A DNA stretch of 64,000 nt from Sphingomonas rubra (lineage in GTDB: Bacteria > Pseudomonadota > Alphaproteobacteria > Sphingomonadales > Sphingomonadaceae), in NCBI RefSeq assembly GCF_900115745.1, contig NZ_FOXP01000004.1, positions 64,501-128,500 of the forward strand, read 5' to 3'. Positions 45,513 to 53,803 of this stretch are shown in pieces. The notes under the pieces are model-generated. The model made no database searches. It worked only from the letters and a program-made list of their open reading frames with translations, and was not told where the DNA came from. Within the stretch, counting starts at the first letter, position 1. The number at the start of each line of letters is the position of its first letter. The position numbers were made by a program, and so were the translations under genes.

Positions 45513-46844
45513 ATGACGGACACGGCACGGCGCGACGAGGGCAATTGGCGGGCGGGCATCGCCCCCTATCTGGAGAAGGCGCCGCTCGCCGCGTTGGCGC
45601 TCGGCATCTCGTCGGGCTTTCCCTACGCGATGATCGGGGCGACGCTGACCACGCGGCTGGCCGAGAGCGGGATAGACAAGAAGACGGTGACGGCATTCAG
45701 CCTCGCCTTCCTCGTCTACAATCTCAAATGGTTGTGGGCGTGGGTGGTCGATGGCGTGCACCTGCCGGTCATCGGGCGGCTCGGGCAGCGCGTGTCCTGG
45801 CTGGTGGTGGCCGGCGCACTGGTGATCGCCGCCGTCGTCAACCTCGCACTGTTCGACCTGACGGCGAGCATCGGTGCCACCGCCACCGCGGCGATGCTGG
45901 TCGGCGCGGCCGGCGCGACCTTCGACATCGTCATCGATGCTTACCGGATCGAAATACTGGAGCCGCGCCAGCTGGGCGTCGGATCGGGGATGAGCCAATA
46001 TGGCTGGCGGATCGGATCGGCAGCGGCGGGCGCGCTGGCGCTGGTGGTGGCGGAGCGCGCCGGCTGGAGCGCCGGCTATCTGGCCTGCACGATGTTCGCG
46101 CTGCCGGCGATGCTGGCAGGGCTGCTGTTGGGTGAGCCCGTTCGCCATCGCGATCCGGCTGCACGGCGCGGCGCGGCTGAGGCGCTGGCGGCGGTGTGGC
46201 GGCCGTTCGTGCAGTTTTTCGCACGTCCGGGGGCAGTGATCGTGCTGCTGTTCATCCTGATCCACAAGATCGGCGACACGCTGGCCAATCTGACGCTGCG
46301 GTTGTTGTTCGACGACCTGGGCTTCACCGGTGACGAGATCGCCTTCTACGACGTGGGGGTGGGCTTCTTGGCGCTACTGATCGGCGTGTTCGTCGGCGGC
46401 GTGCTGTACGCCAGAATGGGGATGAAGCGGTCGGTATTGCTGTCGCTCGTCTTGATGGCGGTGTCGAACCTGTCGTTCGCGGCGCTGGCAGCGGCCGGGC
46501 ACAGCAATCTCGGCATGGCGGCGGCGATCGGCTTCGAGAATTTCGCCAGCGGCTACGGCGGCGTCGTCGTGATCGCCTATTTCTCGGCGCTGTGCGACCT
46601 GCGCTTCACCGCCGCGCAGTTCGCGCTGATCTCCGCGGCGGCGAGCATCGTCGGACGGATCGTCACCGGCACCACCGCGGGCGCGCTGATCGAACGGTTC
46701 GGCTACGTCGATTTCTACCTGCTGACGACCGCGATCGCGCTGCCGGGGGTGGCGCTGTTCTGGTGGATGAGCCGCAGTGGGCTCGTCGATCGCTCGATCG
46801 GCAGCGCCGGAGTGGAGGGCCAAGGGGACGTGCGGGCCGATTAA
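45513..46844 (+). CDS. ampG: AmpG-like muropeptide MFS permease
   Basis: 443 residues from the ATG at 45513; the frame is open upstream inside the response-regulator gene. About 12 hydrophobic segments are visible and the opening LGISSGFPYAMIGATLTTRL is characteristic of AmpG-type permeases, which bring anhydromuropeptides into the cytoplasm for cell-wall recycling. Other conserved parts are KWLWAWVVDGVHLP and DIVIDAYRIEIL. The stop shares TTAA with the convergent next gene. Confidence 0.88.
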   Translation: MTDTARRDEGNWRAGIAPYLEKAPLAALALGISSGFPYAMIGATLTTRLAESGIDKKTVTAFSLAFLVYNLKWLWAWVVDGVHLPVIGRLGQRVSWLVVAGALVIAAVVNLALFDLTASIGATATAAMLVGAAGATFDIVIDAYRIEILEPRQLGVGSGMSQYGWRIGSAAAGALALVVAERAGWSAGYLACTMFALPAMLAGLLLGEPVRHRDPAARRGAAEALAAVWRPFVQFFARPGAVIVLLFILIHKIGDTLANLTLRLLFDDLGFTGDEIAFYDVGVGFLALLIGVFVGGVLYARMGMKRSVLLSLVLMAVSNLSFAALAAAGHSNLGMAAAIGFENFASGYGGVVVIAYFSALCDLRFTAAQFALISAAASIVGRIVTGTTAGALIERFGYVDFYLLTTAIALPGVALFWWMSRSGLVDRSIGSAGVEGQGDVRAD

Positions 46845-47257
46845 CCGAACGGCCGCCCCTCGTCGGCGAAGGCGGCGGAGAGGGCGGCGGCGGCCATCAG
46901 CGTCGACTCGACGCGGCGGACGCCGAGCAGATCGGCCATCAGCAGTTGGACGACGTCGGGCGCGGTCTCGATCCGGGTGAGGACGGCGAGCAGCACCGAC
47001 TCGGCGGGCGTCATTCGCGCGCAGCAGCACGGGGCGATCGCGATCGTGCCCGCCGCCGTCGCGGCGAGTTCGGCCATCAGCGTGCGCATCAGGACGAGCG
47101 GTCGGCGGAAGCCCTGGCCGAAAGCGGTGAACATCGCGTGGCTCGCCCGCGCGTCGGCGAGGCCGTGGGCACCCATCCGCCGCATCGCGAACAGCGCGAG
47201 CCGGGCGTTGGCGCAGGTCGGCAGCGCGTGCGGGAGAAGGGCGATCGTCTCGGTCAT
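46841..47257 (-). CDS. Conserved hypothetical protein, possibly DUF6628
   Basis: 138 residues. I recognise a pattern seen in small alphaproteobacterial proteins of unknown role: LALFAMRRMGAHGLADARAS, FGQGFRRPLVLMRTLMAEL and a CCCARMTPAE segment with three cysteines in a row. No signal peptide or membrane helix is clear. The cysteines could bind metal or form disulfides. It may belong to DUF6628. It precedes folC on the minus-strand map but is transcribed after it, 61 bases downstream of the folC stop. Confidence 0.6.
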   Translation of the reverse strand: MTETIALLPHALPTCANARLALFAMRRMGAHGLADARASHAMFTAFGQGFRRPLVLMRTLMAELAATAAGTIAIAPCCCARMTPAESVLLAVLTRIETAPDVVQLLMADLLGVRRVESTLMAAAALSAAFADEGRPFG

Positions 47258-47318
47258 GGGGCGGCTCCGCTCGTGTCACGCGCAGCCTCGCCGGTTGGTT
47301 ATTGCAAGTCAATAGCAA

Positions 47319-48626
47319 CTAAGCGGGTGGTTCCTCATTCGCGGCGAGCGCCTCGCCGGCGAGGTAGAGCGAACCCGCGATTAGCACCACGCCGACGTCC
47401 GCGATGCGGGAGAGTGCGTCGGGCAGCGTCGCCGCGGTGCTGGCCTCGATGCCAAGGTCGTGCGCGAGCATCGCGAGATCGGCAGGGTTGTGGTGCGCGT
47501 GGCCGGGCACCGGCACCGCGATCACCCGCGACAGCGTGGGGGCGAGCAGGCGCAACACGCCGGCCGCGTCCTTGTTGGCGAGCATGCCCAGGACCAGCGT
47601 CACCGGCCGCCCCCTGGCGATCGAGCGCAACGCGCGGGCGACCGGTGCCGCGGCGGACGGATTATGGGCGCCGTCGAGCCACAGCTCCGCGTCCTCCGGC
47701 AGCAGCGCGGTGAGCGGGCCGGGGGAGAGGCGCTGCATGCGCGCGGGCCAAGTGGCCCAGTCGGCGGCGGCGCGATAGGCTGCCTCGGGAATCTCGAGCG
47801 TGCCCTGGTGGCGGAGCATCGCGATCGCCAGCGCCAAGTTGCGCGACTGATGCGCGCCGACCAGGTGCGGGCGGCGGGTGAAGACGGAGAAACCTTGGTC
47901 GGTGTAGCGCAGGGTAGTGCGTGCGGTTTCGCTGTGCCAGTCGCGGCCGCGGGCGAGGACGGAGGCGCCTGCCTCCGCCGCGACGGCGGCGATGCGCGCT
48001 GCCAGCGGCCGGGCATAGTCCATCGTCACCAGCGGTACGCCGGGCTTGGCGATGCCCGCCTTCTCACCGGCGATGGTGACGGCACCGCGGCCGAGAAACG
48101 CCTCGTGATCGATGCCGAGCGCGGCGATGCCGGTGACGAGCGGCGCGTCGATGACGTTGGTGGCGTCGAGCCGGCCGCCCAGGCCGACCTCGACGATCGT
48201 CGCCGCCGCGGGCGCACGCGCGAAGGCCAGAAAGGCGGCGGCGGTGGTGACCTCGAAGAAGCTGGGGGCGATGCCGTCCGCCGCGTCGAGCACCTCGGAG
48301 AGGAGCGCGGCGAGCGCGTCGTCGTCGACCAGCCGGCCGGCGAGGCGAATACGCTCGTTGAAGCGGACGAGGTGGGGACTGGAATAGACGTGGACGCCGT
48401 GCCCGCTCGCCTCGATCGCGGCGCGCAGAAAGGCGCAGGTCGAGCCCTTGCCGTTGGTGCCGGCGACGTGGAGCACCGGCGGAAGGGCGGTTTGGGGGTC
48501 GCCGAGGCGGCGGAGGAGGGCGGTGATCCGCTCCAGCCCGAGGATGTCCGCACCGGGGGAGAGGGCGGCGAGGCGGTCGAGTTGGGCCTGAACGGCGGGG
48601 GAGGTGGAGGTGGCGTGGTCGGGCAT
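47319..48626 (-). CDS. folC: Bifunctional dihydrofolate/folylpolyglutamate synthase
   Basis: 435 residues. It adds glutamate to dihydropteroate and to folates with ATP. The P-loop region VAGTNGKGSTCAFLRAAIEA and SSPHLVRFNERIRL are signatures of FolC, and GLGGRLDATNVI and LWLDGAHNPSA follow in the expected order. It lies downstream of accD on the same strand, after a repeat-filled 133-base gap, an order (trp genes, accD, folC) found in many alphaproteobacteria. Confidence 0.95.
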   Translation of the reverse strand: MPDHATSTSPAVQAQLDRLAALSPGADILGLERITALLRRLGDPQTALPPVLHVAGTNGKGSTCAFLRAAIEASGHGVHVYSSPHLVRFNERIRLAGRLVDDDALAALLSEVLDAADGIAPSFFEVTTAAAFLAFARAPAAATIVEVGLGGRLDATNVIDAPLVTGIAALGIDHEAFLGRGAVTIAGEKAGIAKPGVPLVTMDYARPLAARIAAVAAEAGASVLARGRDWHSETARTTLRYTDQGFSVFTRRPHLVGAHQSRNLALAIAMLRHQGTLEIPEAAYRAAADWATWPARMQRLSPGPLTALLPEDAELWLDGAHNPSAAAPVARALRSIARGRPVTLVLGMLANKDAAGVLRLLAPTLSRVIAVPVPGHAHHNPADLAMLAHDLGIEASTAATLPDALSRIADVGVVLIAGSLYLAGEALAANEEPPA

Positions 48627-48645
48627 GACTATTTCCGGCGATCCT

Positions 48646-48752
48646 CGTCACCCCGGATTCGATCCGGGGTCCATGGCTCCGCGAGCGCGACGATAAGCCT
48701 CCGGCCGGTGCCCGGGGTGCTCGATGGACCCGGATCAAGTCCGGGGGGACGA
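48646..48752. repeat. CCCCGG-type intergenic palindrome pair
   Basis: CGTCACCCCGGATTCGATCC and an inverted partner (GGACCCGGATCAAGTCCGGG) fill most of the gap between accD and folC, which are otherwise parts of one leftward run. Confidence 0.85.
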
Positions 48753-48759
48753 CATTTGT

Positions 48760-49617
48760 CTACGCCGCCCGCCGCTCACCGCACAGATAGCCGATCACCT
48801 GTGCGAGCCGCGCGCGCAGTTCCTTGCGGTGGACGACCATGTCGAGCATGCCGTGATCAAGCAGATATTCCGCACGCTGGAACCCCTCGGGCAGCTTCTC
48901 GCGGATGGTGCTCTCAATCACCCGCTGGCCGGCGAAGCCGATCAGGGCGCCGGGCTCGGCGATCTGGATGTCGCCCAGCATCGCGTAGCTGGCGGTGACG
49001 CCGCCCGTGGTCGGGTCGGTCAGGACGACGATATAGGGCAGGCCGGCATCGTGCAGCATCTGGATCGCCACGGTGGAGCGCGGCATCTGCATCAGGCTGA
49101 GAATGCCTTCCTGCATCCGTGCGCCGCCGGCCGCAGTGAAGATCAGATAGGGGCAGCGATCGGCGATCGCCGCCTCGACGCCGGCGACGAACGCCTCGCC
49201 CACCGCCAGGCCCATCGAGCCGCCCATGAAGGCGAAGTCCTGCACGCCCATGACGACGCGGCGTCCCTCGATCGTGCCGCGGGCGTTGAGCAGCGCGTCG
49301 GGCTCGTGCGTGCTGCCGCGCGCGGCCTTGATCCGGTCGGCGTATTTCTTCGAGTCGCGGAACTTGAGCGGGTCCTCGGGCACCTTGGGCGCGGGCAGGT
49401 CGGCGCGGCTGCCCGGATCGAGGATCTGGTCGAACCGCGCCTTGGGGCCGATCCGCTCGTGATGGTCGCAGCGCGGGCAGACCGACAGGTTCTCCTCCAG
49501 TTCCTTGGTGAAGACCATCTGCCCGCAACCCTTGCACTTGTGCCAGAGATTCTCCTCCGGCTGCTGCTTGCGCGCGGTGAAGGGCAGGGCGTTGCGGACG
49601 TTGTTGAGCCAGCTCAT
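48760..49617 (-). CDS. accD: Acetyl-CoA carboxylase carboxyltransferase subunit beta
   Basis: 285 residues from the ATG at 49617, overlapping the trpA stop (ATGA). The N-terminal zinc ribbon has paired cysteines in CKGCG and CPRCDHH, and the crotonase-like core has [17 protein letters not shown] and [14 protein letters not shown]. With AccA it transfers the carboxyl from biotin to acetyl-CoA, the first step of fatty-acid synthesis. AccA is not in the window. Confidence 0.97.
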   Translation of the reverse strand: MSWLNNVRNALPFTARKQQPEENLWHKCKGCGQMVFTKELEENLSVCPRCDHHERIGPKARFDQILDPGSRADLPAPKVPEDPLKFRDSKKYADRIKAARGSTHEPDALLNARGTIEGRRVVMGVQDFAFMGGSMGLAVGEAFVAGVEAAIADRCPYLIFTAAGGARMQEGILSLMQMPRSTVAIQMLHDAGLPYIVVLTDPTTGGVTASYAMLGDIQIAEPGALIGFAGQRVIESTIREKLPEGFQRAEYLLDHGMLDMVVHRKELRARLAQVIGYLCGERRAA

Positions 49618-50429
49618 TGCCGGGGTTCCTTGGGCGAGTCTTTCCGGGCGGACGCGACGGCGTCGGCGAGGGTTCTGATATAGGCGGTGACGGGCGCGGG
49701 TGCATCGGCACCGTGCTGCGCGACGATCTCGACGATGGCGGAGCCGACGACGACGCCGTCGGCGACCCGCGCGATGGCGGCGGCCTGGTCGGGCGTGCGG
49801 ACGCCGAAGCCGACCGCGACGGGCAGATCGGTGGCGGCCTTGAGGCGCGCGACGGCGTCGTCGATCGAGCCTTGCGCGGCCTGTTGCAGGCCGGTGATGC
49901 CGGCGACCGAGACGTAGTAGAGGAAACCGCCCGCCCCCTCCAGCACGGCCGGCAGGCGGCGTTCGTCGGTGGTGGGAGTGGCGAGGCGGATGGGGGCGAC
50001 GCCGGCGGCGCGGAGCGCTTCGCCGAGCGAATCGTCCTCCTCGGGCGGCACGTCGACGCAGATGACGCCGTCGACGCCGGCCTTCGCGCACGCGGCGGCG
50101 AACCACTCGGGTCCGCGGCGGAGCATGGGATTGGCATAGCCCATCAGGACCAGCGGCACGTGCCGGTGGCGGCTGCGGAAGTCGGCGGCGATGCGAAGGA
50201 TGTCGGCGGTCTTCGTTGCCGCGGCGAGGCTGCGGATGTTGGCGGCCTGGATCGCGGGGCCATCTGCCATCGGATCGGTGAACGGCATGCCGAGCTCGAT
50301 CACGTCCGCCCCGCCTGCGACGAGCGCGTCGAGGATCGCGGGGGTCGCGGCGGGGGTGGGATCGCCAGCGGTGACGAAGCAGACGAGCGCGGCTCGATCG
50401 GCCGGGAAGGCGGCGGCAAGGCGGGTCAC
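49614..50429 (-). CDS. trpA: Tryptophan synthase alpha chain
   Basis: 271 residues from a GTG at 50429 with AGGAAGG ahead of it; the longer frame from 50447 lacks that signal. It converts indole-3-glycerol phosphate to indole and glyceraldehyde 3-phosphate. The catalytic Glu is in [16 protein letters not shown] and the Asp in [21 protein letters not shown] follows. It lies between trpB (40 bases upstream, with a purine-rich hairpin in the gap) and accD, with which it overlaps. Confidence 0.96.
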   Translation of the reverse strand: MTRLAAAFPADRAALVCFVTAGDPTPAATPAILDALVAGGADVIELGMPFTDPMADGPAIQAANIRSLAAATKTADILRIAADFRSRHRHVPLVLMGYANPMLRRGPEWFAAACAKAGVDGVICVDVPPEEDDSLGEALRAAGVAPIRLATPTTDERRLPAVLEGAGGFLYYVSVAGITGLQQAAQGSIDDAVARLKAATDLPVAVGFGVRTPDQAAAIARVADGVVVGSAIVEIVAQHGADAPAPVTAYIRTLADAVASARKDSPKEPRQ

Positions 50430-50469
50430 TGCCCTTCCTCCCGCCAAGGGGAGGAGGGAAGAAGGGAGG

Positions 50470-51702
50470 TCATATCGCCACCCCCAATGCGGTCGCGACG
50501 GTGAAGATGTCCTTGTCGCCGCGCCCGCATAAATTGGCCAGGATCACCTGGTCGGCGCGCATGGTGCGCGCGCGCTTGGCGACGGCGGCGATGGCGTGGG
50601 CGGGTTCGAGCGCGGGGATGATGCCCTCGGTGCGGCAGAGCAGCTGAAAGGCGTCGAGCGCCTCGACGTCGGTGGCGCTGGTATACTCGACGCGACCGAT
50701 ATCGCGCAGCCAGCTATGCTCCGGGCCGATGCCGGGATAGTCGAGGCCGGCGGAGATCGAGTGGCCCTCGGCGATCTGGCCGTCGTCGTCCTGCAACAGA
50801 TAGGTCTTGTTGCCGTGGAGCACGCCGGGCGCGCCGCCGGCGAGGCTGGCCGCGTGCTCATTCCCTTCCAGGCCGTGGCCCGCCGCCTCGACGCCGAGCA
50901 TCGCCACCGACGGATCGTCGAGAAAGGGATGGAACAGACCGATCGCGTTTGATCCGCCGCCGATCGCGGCGACGAGGAGATCGGGCAGCTTGCCGGTGCG
51001 TGCCAGCATCTGCTCGCGCGCCTCGCGTCCGATCACGCTCTGGAAGTCGCGGACGAGTTCCGGATAGGGGTGCGGGCCGGCGGCGGTGCCGATGATGTAG
51101 AAGGTGTCGTGAACGTTCGCGACCCAGTCGCGCAGCCCCTCGTTCATCGCGTCCGACAGGGTGGCGGCGCCGCTCGTCACCGGCCGTACCTCGGCACCGA
51201 GCAGCTTCATCCGGAACACGTTGGGCTGCTGCCGCTCGACGTCCTTGGCGCCCATGTAGATGACACAGGGCAGGCCGAAGCGCGCGCAGACCGCGGCGGT
51301 GGCGACGCCGTGCTGGCCCGCCCCCGTCTCCGCGATGATCCGCGTCTTGCCCATGCGAATGGCGAGCAGGATCTGGCCGATGCAATTGTTGATCTTGTGC
51401 GCGCCGGTATGGTTCAGCTCGTCCCGCTTGAACCAGACCTGCGCACCCATCCCCTCGTCCGCGCCGGTGCGCAGCGCATCGGACAGTCGCTCGGCATGGT
51501 AGAGCGGGCTGGGGCGGCCGACATAATGTTCCAGCAGGTCGTCGAACTCGGCCTGGAACGCCGGATCGGCCCTGGCGGCGCGATAGGCGGCGTCGAGGTC
51601 GAGGATCAGCGGCATCAGCGTCTCGGCGACGAAGCGGCCGCCGAATGCACCGAAATGGCCGCGCTCGTCGGGCTGGGTACGGAAGGAATTGGGGGCGTTC
51701 AT
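50470..51702 (-). CDS. trpB: Tryptophan synthase beta chain
   Basis: 410 residues. The PLP lysine is in [10 protein letters not shown], and the signatures [25 protein letters not shown] and [14 protein letters not shown] are present. It joins indole and serine to tryptophan. Its start overlaps the trpF stop (ATGA), so the genes are coupled. Confidence 0.97.
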   Translation of the reverse strand: MNAPNSFRTQPDERGHFGAFGGRFVAETLMPLILDLDAAYRAARADPAFQAEFDDLLEHYVGRPSPLYHAERLSDALRTGADEGMGAQVWFKRDELNHTGAHKINNCIGQILLAIRMGKTRIIAETGAGQHGVATAAVCARFGLPCVIYMGAKDVERQQPNVFRMKLLGAEVRPVTSGAATLSDAMNEGLRDWVANVHDTFYIIGTAAGPHPYPELVRDFQSVIGREAREQMLARTGKLPDLLVAAIGGGSNAIGLFHPFLDDPSVAMLGVEAAGHGLEGNEHAASLAGGAPGVLHGNKTYLLQDDDGQIAEGHSISAGLDYPGIGPEHSWLRDIGRVEYTSATDVEALDAFQLLCRTEGIIPALEPAHAIAAVAKRARTMRADQVILANLCGRGDKDIFTVATALGVAI

Positions 51703-52331
51703 GACGCCGCCGCCTGAAGGAAGGCGGCGATCTTGTCCACATCCTTGGCGCCCGGCGCCGACTCTACCCCCGACGACACGTCGACCAGCGGCGCCCCCGT
51801 GCGCGCGATCGCCTCGGCGACGTTGGCCGGGTCGAGTCCGCCCGACAGGCCCCAGGGGAGCGGGTGGCGGAAGCCGGTGAGCAGCGTCCAGTCGAAGCGC
51901 AGGCCCATGCCGCCGGGAAGCGCGGCGCCGGCCGGGGTCTTCGCGTCGTAGAGGAGGCGGTCGGCGGCGCCGAGGTAGGTGCGCGCGGCATCGAGGTCGG
52001 CGCGGGTCTTGATCGCGACGGCGGCCCAGGTTTCGCGGGCGTAGCTGCGCCTCAGGTGCGCGACCCGGTCGGGTGCGGTGCGGTGCAGCTGGATCGCGTC
52101 GAGCCGTGCCGCGGCGATCGCCTGCTCCAGCGTGCGGTCGTCGGGATCGACGAAGACGCCGACCGTGCGCACGTGCGACGGCACCCGCGCGGCGAGCCCG
52201 GCGGCCGTGTCCGGGGACAGGTGGCGCGGGGAGGGTGGGAAGAAGACGAAGCCGACATCGCTGGCGCCGTGGGCGATCGCCGCATCAAGCGTGTCGGGGG
52301 TGGAGAGGCCGCAGATCTTGGCAAGGGGCAT
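51699..52331 (-). CDS. trpF: Phosphoribosylanthranilate isomerase
   Basis: 210 residues from the ATG at 52331. The catalytic Cys is in [12 protein letters not shown] and the Asp in LLYDAKT; the end, [15 protein letters not shown] and [14 protein letters not shown], is typical. It catalyses the third-last step of tryptophan synthesis. The upstream frame to 52412 is open but lacks support. It follows the GFA gene by 31 bases. Confidence 0.96.
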   Translation of the reverse strand: MPLAKICGLSTPDTLDAAIAHGASDVGFVFFPPSPRHLSPDTAAGLAARVPSHVRTVGVFVDPDDRTLEQAIAAARLDAIQLHRTAPDRVAHLRRSYARETWAAVAIKTRADLDAARTYLGAADRLLYDAKTPAGAALPGGMGLRFDWTLLTGFRHPLPWGLSGGLDPANVAEAIARTGAPLVDVSSGVESAPGAKDVDKIAAFLQAAAS

Positions 52332-52362
52332 GGGGCCGCTTTGCGTCGCCTGTTTCCCCGAT

Positions 52363-52788
52363 TCAACCCGCGTCGACGCAGGGCGTGTAGCGCAGGGTGC
52401 CCGCAATCGCACCGGCCCCGGTATCGCTGGGATGGCGGATGCCGTCGTTCACGGGAATTTCCGTGAAATCAAACGGGCTGATGCCCTCCAGGCAGGCTGC
52501 GTTGACTCCGTACTCGTTGGCATTGGAGCGGCGGCGATGATGCGTGTAGATGCCGCACAGGGTGCAGAAGTGATGTTCTGCCACGCCCGTGTTGAAGCGA
52601 TATGTCGCGAGCTTTTCTGTCCCTTGCGTCACGATCAGATCGCCGATGCGGGCGGTGAGAGCCACCGCGCCGCGCATCCGGCAGTAGCTACAGTCGCATC
52701 GCCGTGCCGCTGCCAGCCCACCGGTGGGCCTGACGGCGAAGCGGACCGCGCTGCAATGGCACGCACCGATACGTTCCTCCTCAATCAC
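52363..52788 (-). CDS. GFA family protein inserted between pyrF and trpF
   Basis: 141 residues from a GTG at 52788, whose GTGA overlaps the pyrF stop. Zinc-ligand cysteines are in GACHCSAV, CDCSYCR and CTLCGIYTHH, as in GFA proteins; the first unit is somewhat degenerate compared with the one at 40399. The NEYGVNAACLEG stretch is conserved in this subgroup. Its substrate is unknown. Its presence breaks the usual lapA-pyrF-trpF order, though start and stop overlaps keep it in the operon. Confidence 0.85.
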   Translation of the reverse strand: MIEEERIGACHCSAVRFAVRPTGGLAAARRCDCSYCRMRGAVALTARIGDLIVTQGTEKLATYRFNTGVAEHHFCTLCGIYTHHRRRSNANEYGVNAACLEGISPFDFTEIPVNDGIRHPSDTGAGAIAGTLRYTPCVDAG

Positions 52789-53459
52789 AGCGTACCCGCG
52801 ATCGCCCGGGCGGCGGCGTCGGGGTCGTCCGCCTGCGTGATCGGGCGGCCGACGATGAGGATCGAGGCGCCGCGATCGATCGCGGCGCGCGGGGTGACGA
52901 CGCGTTTCTGGTCGCCGATCGCACCGCCCGCGGGGCGGACGCCGGGGACCACCAGGAAGCCGCCGGGCCATGCCTGCCGCGCGGCGGCGACCTCGTCGCC
53001 CGAGCAGACGATGCCGTCGACCCCCGCCTGCCTCGCGAGGTCGGCGAGGCGCGACACCTGGTCGTGCGCGCTGCCCGCCACGCCCGTCGCCGCCAGGTCC
53101 TGCGCGTCAAGGCTGGTCAGCATCGTCACGGCCACCACCTTGGTGCCGCTCGGCGCGGCGGCCTTGGCATCCTCCAGCATCGCGCGGCCGCCGGCGGCGT
53201 GGACGGTGAGGATCGCGGGGGCGAGCGACCCGAGCGCCTGCACCGCCTTGGCAACGGTGTTGGGGATGTCGTGCAGCTTCAGGTCGAGAAAGATCGGCAG
53301 GTCGAGCGTCGCCATCTCGCGCACCCCCGCCTGGCCGTGCGCGGCAAAGAATTCCAGGCCGAGCTTCAGCCCGCCGACATGATGGCGGACGCGGGTGGCG
53401 AGCGCCTTGGCCCGCGCCAGGTCGGGCGTGTCGAGCGCGACGAAGATGCGGTTGCTCAT
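52785..53459 (-). CDS. pyrF: Orotidine 5'-phosphate decarboxylase
   Basis: 224 residues from the ATG at 53459. It makes UMP in pyrimidine synthesis. The catalytic Lys/Asp set is in FLDLKLHDIPNTV, preceded by GGLKLGLEFF, and the phosphate-binding VVPGVRPAGG and IVGRPITQADDP close the barrel. It overlaps the lapA-like gene upstream (ATGA) and the GFA gene downstream. Confidence 0.97.
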   Translation of the reverse strand: MSNRIFVALDTPDLARAKALATRVRHHVGGLKLGLEFFAAHGQAGVREMATLDLPIFLDLKLHDIPNTVAKAVQALGSLAPAILTVHAAGGRAMLEDAKAAAPSGTKVVAVTMLTSLDAQDLAATGVAGSAHDQVSRLADLARQAGVDGIVCSGDEVAAARQAWPGGFLVVPGVRPAGGAIGDQKRVVTPRAAIDRGASILIVGRPITQADDPDAAARAIAGTL

Positions 53460-53746
53460 GCCGGCAGCGTCTCCGACGCGACGGGCGGCAGCGTCACCGC
53501 GCGCGTCTCGGCCAGCTGGCGCTCGCACGTCATCAGCCGCTGGCGCAGCCGCCAGCGCCGCGCCGCCTGCCAACCCAGCGTCGGCACGAGGCCGAGCAGG
53601 AAGGTGACGAGCAGCAGGAACGGCAGGTTGACGTCGGCGATCAACCCGCCCGGCAGGCGGATCGGCACCGCCGTCCAGTTGCCGATGGTGAAGGCGGCGG
53701 CGAGAAAGGCGAGCAGGCACCAGAACAGGATCTTGAGGAACTGCAT
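53456..53746 (-). CDS. LapA-like inner-membrane protein (DUF1049)
   Basis: 96 residues with two membrane helices (about 4-22 and 42-60) and a short cytoplasmic coiled tail, the form of lipopolysaccharide assembly protein A domain proteins. In E. coli LapA, with LapB, tunes lipid A synthesis. It starts a tightly coupled set with pyrF. Whether it has that function here is inferred from family only. Confidence 0.82.
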   Translation of the reverse strand: MQFLKILFWCLLAFLAAAFTIGNWTAVPIRLPGGLIADVNLPFLLLVTFLLGLVPTLGWQAARRWRLRQRLMTCERQLAETRAVTLPPVASETLPA

Positions 53747-53803
53747 GCGCGTCTCCGGTCGGGAACGCCGAGGCTAGCGCCGACCGCGCGTTTTGGCCAG
53801 CGT

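Noticed and set aside
50430..50469. Riboswitch or trp attenuator before trpA
   Set aside because: Only a short purine-rich hairpin inside an operon; no leader peptide with Trp codons and no T-run.
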